Assembly (NCBI GenBank): GCA_013287095.1
Contig: JABDEJ010000028.1
Coordinates: forward strand, 1 to 26,361
Direction of reading: 5' to 3'
Source: Bacteroidota bacterium
GTDB taxonomy: Bacteria; Bacteroidota; Bacteroidia; CAILMK01
Length of the DNA: 26,361 nucleotides
Made by a program: the position numbers and the translations under genes. The notes beneath the pieces were generated by a model. The model was not told where the DNA came from, did not search any database, and worked only from the letters and a program-made list of their open reading frames with translations. Below, piece after piece: positions 16,272 to 25,600 of the stretch; position 1 is the stretch's first letter, and the number at the start of each line of letters is the position of its first letter.

Positions 16272-16641
16272 CACGGGGGAATTGAAAACCGAACCCACTC
16301 GAGAATGGACCATAACAAACTGCTTCACTTGTCAAAATACAGCCAGATACTGCGTATTTGCCTGATTACCACTTGGAAAAGTTGTTATGGATCGGGACGA
16401 GTAGTATAACAGGAAACAGGATCATAACACACATAGACGAAGTATGCATGTATTTTACATGTCCTTTTATTCTGTAAATGACGATAACGGCGGGCTCCAA
16501 AAGCCTTCCTTCGTAATTAATTTTGACGGCACCTCGCCGTCTGTTCTTGTTTATACCCATTTCGGGCACATCAAATCAAACTGCATTATTTAAGCAAAGA
16601 TGAATATATACCTAAAATTACACAACAAAATTAACCTAGAC

Positions 16642-19600
16642 ATGAGTAAGTATTACAGGCATTTTAAAATCTCCAGGACCGGGAAGCACGTATTGGCAAG
16701 TTTATTTGCCATGCTTTGTGTTCTAAGCGCAAGTGCACAATGGACCGTTAATACACTTAACAGTACAGGAGGCTCTGGCTTTAGTGGTTCCTTTGATTAC
16801 TGTATTAACAATGCACAAGCGGGAGACGAAATAGATTTTAGCGTCACGGGTACCATCTCTCTTCCTCATGATGAGATTGTATCACAAAAAAATGTGTATA
16901 TTAATGGTACATCTGCTCCCGGCTATTCGAGTACTCCCTTAGTACAGCTCGATGGGTTAACATACTCAGTGGATTTCGGACTTAATGTCAATGGGTCAGG
17001 TATTAGAGTTGTCGGGATGGCTTTTACAAATTTTACAAAGTATGGTTTGTATATTACCCAGGACAATGTGAAAATACAGTCTTGCTATATTGGTATAGAT
17101 ATAGGCACCGGCAACGACTCTGCATCGGCTACAGGTATATATATTAATGGTAGGTCTGGTACCGTTATAGGTGGTAATTCTACTACTTTAAGGAATTACA
17201 TCATTGCAGGTCCCCACACTACTGGTTCTACCGGTATGGGAATTTACCTGGCGAATAATGGCCTCACCTCTGGTACCACAGCCTCTAACATCCAGAATAA
17301 TTATATCGGTGTGAATCTGGCAGGCGCTGCCGCTTTAGGTGGCCAGTATTGGGGCGTATATATGGATAGTGTAAGTAATGGTAATACCCTTAATACAAAT
17401 CTCATCAGCGGTTGCGCGACAGACGGTGTGTATATGGGGGCCGACCTTAATGTACTTTATAATAATACCATCGGTATGAATGCCGCTGGTAGTGGCCCAA
17501 TTCCAAACGGGATTGGTGTTTACATTATCAATTCTTCTGAAAAAGTGGGTGCACTTGGTCTTGGAAACTGGATATCGGGAAACACGAATGAAGGTATATA
17601 TATAGAAGGTAGCGCAGGTGGCGGTGACAATACCGTAATAGATAATATCATTGGTCTTAATAGCTCGGGTACAACCGCTGTTCCGAATGGTGGCAACGGT
17701 ATCACGATTGCCCACACCCTCGGTGGCGCACCTACATCTAATGTGATCGGTGGTATAGATCCGGGTTTTGTTGATGCGAACTATATTTCAGGAAATGGCG
17801 GTGCAGGTATTGCTTTGGTTGCCACCGTCGGCAATTCCATCCAGGGGAATACCATCGGACTTAACGAAGCCGGTAATACAATAAGAGCCAATAGCGGCAG
17901 TGGGATAACCATTGATAATCTCAGTAACCACAATACCATTGGCGGTAGCTCACCGGGTGGCAATACTATATCTGGAAACGGAATTTATGGTGTATACGTA
18001 GGTGGATCAAATAATACGGTTTCTTATAATAATATAGGATTAAATAGTAGCCAGGGGGGCTCTTTGGGAAATACTTCCGATGGGGTTTTTGTAGATGGCA
18101 GAAACAGTGGCACCCCGGTTATAGGAACGATCATCACTGATAACTGGATATCCAGGAATGGCGGCAATGGTATATACATAAGAGGTAAGTATGCCACGCC
18201 AACCACTATTTTAGCAAACGTGATAGGATCAAATATTGGCAATACCAAAGCGCCGAATTTAAAGAACGGTATAAAAGTACAATCATCACACATAACCATT
18301 GGTGGTACTTCTTCTTCTTCTACCAACACCATCAGTGGTAATGATTCAGACGGTATATACCTAGACAGTGTTACAGATATTAATGTTATCGGTAACTATA
18401 TAGGCGTTGACCAGTTTGGTACGGGCGCTGTCGGTAATAGCCTTGACGGTATTCGCCTGGAGCATGACTCATCCATCAACATTGGGAATGGAAGCAGCAA
18501 TGTCATCAGCGACAATGGCGGTTACGGTATATATGTATTGGGAAAACAGGATACCATCGAAAACAACATCATAGGCCTTGATATCAGCTCGGCTAATTTT
18601 GGTAATAGCTTTAACGGTATATATGTAGATGGAACGCTATCCCCTATACGTTCTTCGTACACATATATTAATGGAAATACCATCAGCGCCAACGGGATTG
18701 ATGGTATAGGCCTCAATGGCCCGAGGGCGGATTCCGCCACCATAACCGGGAATACAATCGGTATGGATATCAGTGGTACCACAGCTCACGCAAATGGAGC
18801 TTATGGTGTTAACATTAATTCAGTAGCTAATATTATAGGAGGTGCCCCCGCCGGCCGAAATTATATTTCGGGAAATACGGCAGCAGGTATCCAGATCCAG
18901 GTTGCAGGGAAAAACACGATCAAGAGCAACTTTATCGGTTTGAATACTGCCGGTAATGCGGCTGTTGCCAACCATAGTAATGGTATCGTATTACTTTCTG
19001 CATCCGGTGGAGTTGTTATTGGTGATAACAGCGGATCAGATGGAAACTATATTTCCGGTAATGTCGGTGATGGTATCCTTATCGCAGGAGGAAGTGGAAT
19101 TGACAGTATCAATGGAAACTTTATCGGGATCGATGAGGCCAGCGGTTCCGCTTTGATACCTAATACGGCCAATGGTATCAACGTTTTTAGTAGCGGCAAG
19201 ATGAGGATCGGTACCACTGGTGGCGCACCCAATGTTATTTCAGGCAATGGTGGGAATGGTATTTACCTGGAAGTTGCTGCTGGTGCTGATACCATTTTCA
19301 ATAATTATATTGGTTTGTCGAGAGACGGGAGTAGCAATGCGGGCAATACCGGAAATGGTATCTTTATTAACAATAGCAATGGCGATGTCATCGGCGATAC
19401 ATTAACCGGGGGACAGAACTATATTTCAGGCAACCACCAGTACGGTATCAATATAAACACAGGACAAAACTTCATCAATGGCAACTATATAGGTTTAAAC
19501 CATGCAGCTACCACAGCAGAGCCAAATCTTGTTGGCGGTATTTTTGCAAATACGGCTGGCAACAAGATTGGTTATGGTACCTTGTCAGAAAGGGCTACCG

Positions 19601-22600
19601 GTTCGCGTCCAAAATTGTTCGTTTCAGGGAATACAGGTGTTCCGGGTATTTTGATCAATGCCAGTAATAACCTCGTTCAACATGCAGTTATTGGTGCCAA
19701 TGGCGTGATAACAACAGCTGTTGCCAACAGCATTGGTGTAGAAATAGAAGGTTCTTCAACGAGCGATACCATCGGTGGAACAACGGCCCTTAAGCAAAAC
19801 ATTATTTCAGGAAACTCTGGAGGAGGTATTTTGGTAACGGGTACTGCCAATAAAAACTTTATTATTGGAAACGTAATCGGGGCAAGTTCGTCTGCAGCAA
19901 CATTAGCTATTGGAAATTTCTACGGGATCGAATTTCTTAGTACTTCTGTACTTGGCAACCATATCGGTGGCAAGGCGACCGATTCAATGAATATTATTTC
20001 GGGCAATACCAACGATGGTATTGCATTAGCGGATGTGGGGCATGACACTATTTTAAACAACTATATTGGTGTCAATGGTGCCGGGACAGGTACCCTGAGC
20101 AACGGCCTTATTGGTATTTATATAAATAGCGATGCCAACCTGATAGGAGAGCGCGGTTGGGGAAATATCGTTTCCGGTAACACGGGAGGTGGGATACAAG
20201 TTAACGGAGGGGCTTCAAATATCATTGACTCAAACTATATTGGAACAAATGCAGCAGGTTCAAGTGCACTTGGCAACGGTTCTGGCGCGGGTATAGCTAT
20301 TACAGGTGCGGCAACTACTACTATTATTGAACGAAACCTCATTTCAGGTAACAGTGTTGCCGGGATTCACCAAAGTGTGGGTTCATCTACTATTACAGCT
20401 AACTTTATCGGTACAGACATTTTAGGTGCCAGCCGTCTTCCAAATGCAAATGGTATTGATATGGATGGAACCGCCAACAATGTTATCATTGGAGGCAGTA
20501 TCAAGCCTGGTGTCAGAAATGTTATTTCCGGAAACAATGGAGATGGTATTGTGGATGCTGCCGGTACTCCTTCAGGTGGTACGGTAACCATTACAGGGAA
20601 TTTTGTCGGTTTGAGCTCATCTGGTGTTGCAGCGCTTTTTAATGCCCATGGAATTGAATTACTGAACACTAATGGAACTGCCACGATTGGTGGCAACACC
20701 AAATCTGTGCGTAACTATATATCCGGAAACCAAGCGCAAGGTATTCTTATTGAAAGTGGCACACCTGTTATTACGGGCAATTTTATTGGCACTGATACTA
20801 CGGGTATTGCTGCAACAGGTACAGGTAATAGTACTGGTGTAGACGTTGAAGCTGGTACAAATGTGGTTATCGGTGGTTTAGCAGCAGGTGATACCAACGT
20901 AATATCTGGAAATACAAGTGCCGGCGTGTATATAAATACAAGCAACGTAACTGTAGAGAATAATTTTATCGGGGTAGATTCTACCGGTAATGTAAACCTT
21001 GCACATGCTGTTACAAATAATATACAAATTATTAGCGGTACAGGTAATGTTATCGGCGGAACAACATTCAGTGCCAGAAATGTTATCGGCGGCGTAAGCG
21101 GCGGTTCTGGCGTTAATATCGCTGGTGGCGCAGCTACCGTTGAGGGCAATTATATCGGTTGGGGCGATAATGGCAAAACAGCATTAAGCGGGTTTCATGG
21201 TGTATCAAGCCAGGCATCAGGAGCTGTACTCATTGGTGGTACGGTATTGAAAGCCAGGAACTATATAGCAAATCAAACTACCAATATAAAAATTGATGCG
21301 GGCTCTTCTAATACAATAGAAGGCAATTATATCGGTCTACACGTAAATGGGAAGGGCGTTACACCTTCGAGCATTACAAGCGGTGTAGGTATTCAGCTTA
21401 ATGGTGGAACAACAACTGTAGGTGGTACATCGGCAGCTGATGCAAACTGGATATCCTCAAATGATTCTAATGGTATATTAATATCAGGTGGTAGTTCAGG
21501 CAACCAGATCTACGGAAACGTTATCGGACGTGATTCACTTGGAGATACCGCCGCAAACAGCAGCGGTATCTATATAGCCAATGGTAATAATAACCTTATC
21601 GGTAATGGTTCTGCTACAGGGGCTGATACCATTGCGGATAATATTGGCGCAGGTGTTGTCGTTATGGTAGGGACAGGAAATACTATCGAAGCAAACAATA
21701 TATTTGACAATGATGCCGATAAGCATCATGGCGGTATTGACCTAAACAACGATGGTGTGACTCAAAACCAGTTGGGGAGTACAGCTTCAGGGCCAAATGA
21801 TTATGATAACTTCCCGATATTGAAGAGTTATATATATACGCCGCCCGTGATAGCCCCTCCGACTCCGTCACAAAACCAAATAAATTTTCAGATGATAGTT
21901 CCGACATCACAGGCAGGAAACTATCGGATTGATTTTTACTCAAATAATGATCTCGATCCACTTTTATATGGAGAAGGAGCTATCTGGATTGGCTCAACGA
22001 CTGTAAGTGCATCTAATGCGGCTACGATATACACCACTACTTTTGTTGGTGGTGGCCCGTATAGTTCCGTCAGCGCTACAGCAACGAATCTTGTTGGTTT
22101 TAGTACTGATGGTACCACCGGAAACACATCTGAGTTTTCAAAAACCCTTTATCCTCAGTTCCAGTTATCAACTGAGGTACCTGAGTTCCCACACCATGGT
22201 GTCCCAGGGGTTCAGGTTGTCATTCCAAATAATCCATCTCCAATAGTTCCATCCGATCATGCATTTTTCCATGACTCAACCTATATCGGCGCTCCGGTTT
22301 CACGTAAAGTATATGTACAAAATATAGGAGGTGATGTTCTTGATATCATAGACACATCTTCCCACATGCTTACAAAAGCCAATGCAGAATATACATTTAC
22401 AGATTCTGCCAGTAGTTCATTACAATATCCTAGCTTGACGCCATCTGCTTATGCACAACCTCCTTTCCAATTAGATGAAGATGGTTCCCACGCAGATAGT
22501 TTTATCTATACCCTTAAAGCTACCGCTACCGGCATTACACCTGTTTCCGTTTCGGCAGGGCGAGGTGTTACCTATAATGATACCGTAAGGTTTAATCTTA

Positions 22601-25600
22601 ACCAACCTGGTGAGGCTGTCTTTAATTTCTTATTGGCAGACTGGGTAGGTTGCTGGAACAAGCAGTATGTAGATCCTATCAATGGTCATGATACCAGTAC
22701 GGGTTCTACCATGGCCAAAGCAAAGAAAACCATTCAGGCGGCTATAAATGCAGCTTGTCCTCAAGGTACCATATATCTGTATCCATTATACAGTTACAAT
22801 ACCGGGACACCGATAACAAACAAGAGCTTAACGTTTACGGCAGTGCCGGGATATCCTGCAACGGATACCCTTTATCTGAAAGACCTTACGGTGAATTCTC
22901 TGCACGATACGCTGACCTTGAATCATCCGATGAATATCAGCGATAATCTTACATTGACTGCCGGACTTGTTCTTACTACGACGACGAATATGTTGACGCT
23001 GTCATGTATTGACTCATTTTCACCAGGTTCAAGGATAACGGGTGGAGGTGACTCTGCCTTTATTGATGGTCCTGTCAGTTTCCGTACTCGTGGTACCCAC
23101 GTTGATAATGTTGTTTTGCCTCTTGGTAAGAGTGATCCTGTTACCAAAGGGAAATTTTACAGGCCAGTTACCGTTACCAATCTTGATATAACAGATGGAA
23201 GTGCAGCGGGTAACAGATTTACGGCAGAAATGTTTAATGCAGATCCACATACAGCTGCAGGTTTGACTGGCCTGAAGGTTCCGAAATTAACAAATCTGAG
23301 CTATAGCAGGTACTGGCTTATCAATCATGATCTTCCACATAATGGTACTGTGAACAGTGCAGGTGTTCATCTTTCTTTTGACGAGGATGGAAGCTTATCC
23401 AAAGGATTTGAAGGCAATGACAGTATCAATGACATGACCAATATTACGATATTGAAAGGAACTGATTCAGGAACCTGGACAAGTCTTGGCGCAACTCCTG
23501 TGGATTATACACTTTTAGGAGCTCCTTATAGTGGTTACTACAGTGGAGATGTTGCTTCCATAAACGACTTCAGTTCGTTCAGTCCATTTGCAATTGGAAC
23601 AGGTTGTGGGCAGGATTCACAGCCACACGTTAAATATACTTTTTCAAATGGTTGTGTAAGTACCCCAATTACCTTTACAAATAATTCAACGATCGCAGCC
23701 GGATATTATATCCAGACTTATGTATGGGATTTTGGCGACGGAACGGCTCAGGTTATAGAAAATGGAACCTATAATCCTTTAGCTCCGAACCCTGGGCCAA
23801 TAGTGCATACTTATGCCCATCCTGGAAATTATACAGTGAGCCTGATGGCTACCAGCAATAAAGGCTGCCAGGTGGTTGTTTCAAAAAATATCATTATTTC
23901 TCCGCTGCCAAATGCAACGATTATTGGAAATTATGAAGTGTGCAAAGGTTCAGCGGCCACACTTACGGTAAATGTGAGCAACATACTTACCACAGACTCA
24001 TTTAAACTTACGTATCGTTCTACTACGGCGCCTGCTACCTTAGACTCTATAAAAGGCAGGGGACCTGGTGACTATACGATCACTACTCCGGCATATACTG
24101 CTAATTCATTGGATAGCCTCGTAGCTATATTGAACAAAACAACGGGTTGTTCTCAATCATTGAGTGGTGAGAAGACAACGATCACAGTAGATCCTTTAAG
24201 TGTAGGGGGTACATCAACTGGTGCAGCTACCGTATGTTCTTCAGTCAATAGTGGCACAATAGCTCTTGGCGGTCAGACAGGTAATATACTCAACTGGCAG
24301 TCATCTATTGATGGAGGTACTACCTGGACAAATACAGGAAGTGGAAACAATCCTTATACATATACAAATCTTACACAAACCACCCAATTCAGGGCTACTG
24401 TCCAAAGCGGTGTTTGTGCTTCAACTACATCAACAGGAACTACAATAACCGTAGCACCTCTTGTAACAGGAACAATCAATGCAGGCACAACGGTTTGTGC
24501 AGGAACAGCTGCAACGCTTACCATTACAGTCGGTAACACAGGTGGGGCAAACTGGAAAGCATATTACACAGAAGGCCTGGTTGTGAAATCAACTTCAGTA
24601 ATAGCAGGTACAGCCACGTCAGCATCGATTACGACAAATACATTGGCAACTTCCACAACGGTTACCCTGGACAGTATCGTCCTTACCAGTGGAACAGATT
24701 GCAAGGCAACTATAGTAGGACCATATAATATAGCAAACGTAACGGTGAGTCCGCTGCCATTTGCAACTATTGGAAATGGATCTACCATTTGTAACGGCGG
24801 CAATGGAACTGCAACCATAACTGTATCAGATGTAGCAGCAACTGATGCATGGAGTCTTACTTATACCGTAACTGGTTTCTCAGCTTCTACATTAACAGGT
24901 ACTGGTCCAAATACGGTTTCTATTACGACCTCTACATTGGCTACCGGTACGGTACCAATTACTTTAGGTACCATAACGAATACAACAACAACTTGTAGCC
25001 AGGCATTAACCGGTGTAACTGCAACCACGAGTATTACAGTAAACGCTCCTTCATTTGGAGGAACGACCTCAGGAGCAGCGACCGTATGTTACGGAACAAA
25101 TTCTGGCAACGTAACCCTCGGCGGTTCACCAGTAGGCACAGTATTAATGTGGCAATCATCGACTAACGGTGGTACGACCTGGAGCAATATAGTTAACACG
25201 ACTACAACCCAGCCGTACAGCAACCTAACCCAAACCACGCTATATCATGCAGTGGTACAAAACGGGGCATGTGCATCCACAGTATCCACAGGAACAACAA
25301 TTACAATTGATACCTTGCCATTGGCAACGATCAATGCCGGAGCTACAATCTGTGGAAATTCAACGGCAGCGCTTACAATAACAACTACCCATACTAAGGG
25401 CGAATCATGGTCGATCACCTATACAGAAGGGACGACACCGAGAACGGTCACAGGCACAGGCGATATTACCAAGGTAATCACAACCTTAGCTTCGTCAGCC
25501 GACTCAACCGCTTCATTTAATGTAACCCTTAACGGAATCAGTCTGACTTCAGGTTCATTAAACTGTGTAAACACCTTAAACAGTGTGGCAGTAGTAACAG

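Larger units (their letters stand above)
15931..16641. other. Long intergenic region with several inverted repeats, no convincing gene
   Basis: About 710 bp between the porin terminator and the giant surface-protein gene. The only notable reading frame is a 67-codon minus-strand one at 16366-16569 without recognisable features. Structures seen: nested inverted repeats at 16001-16052; an 8-bp pair CATATTCC (16089-16096) / GGAATATG (16195-16202); CATGTA / TACATG at 16447-16461; and GACGGC / GCCGTC at 16525-16541 followed by a T-rich stretch. A candidate promoter lies at 16241-16271. The region may hold a long leader of the giant gene or a small RNA. Confidence 0.55.

Noticed and set aside
16447..16461. 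CATGTA-TTT-TACATG inverted repeat
   Set aside because: Short, AT-rich and expected by chance in this composition; not listed as its own site.
16366..16569. 67-codon minus-strand frame in the long intergenic gap
   Set aside because: No signal peptide, no clear domain, no promoter and no neighbour to support it; its hydrophobic patch near the C-terminus is too short to argue from.
16600..16641. Alternative upstream start of the giant gene at 16600
   Set aside because: In frame and possible, but it adds 14 residues before a normal signal peptide; 16642 gives the more typical length.
17085..21546. Regular repeats suggesting a CRISPR array or satellite DNA
   Set aside because: The repeats are coding, diverged in DNA, of variable spacing and in frame throughout; there are no identical short repeats with unique spacers.
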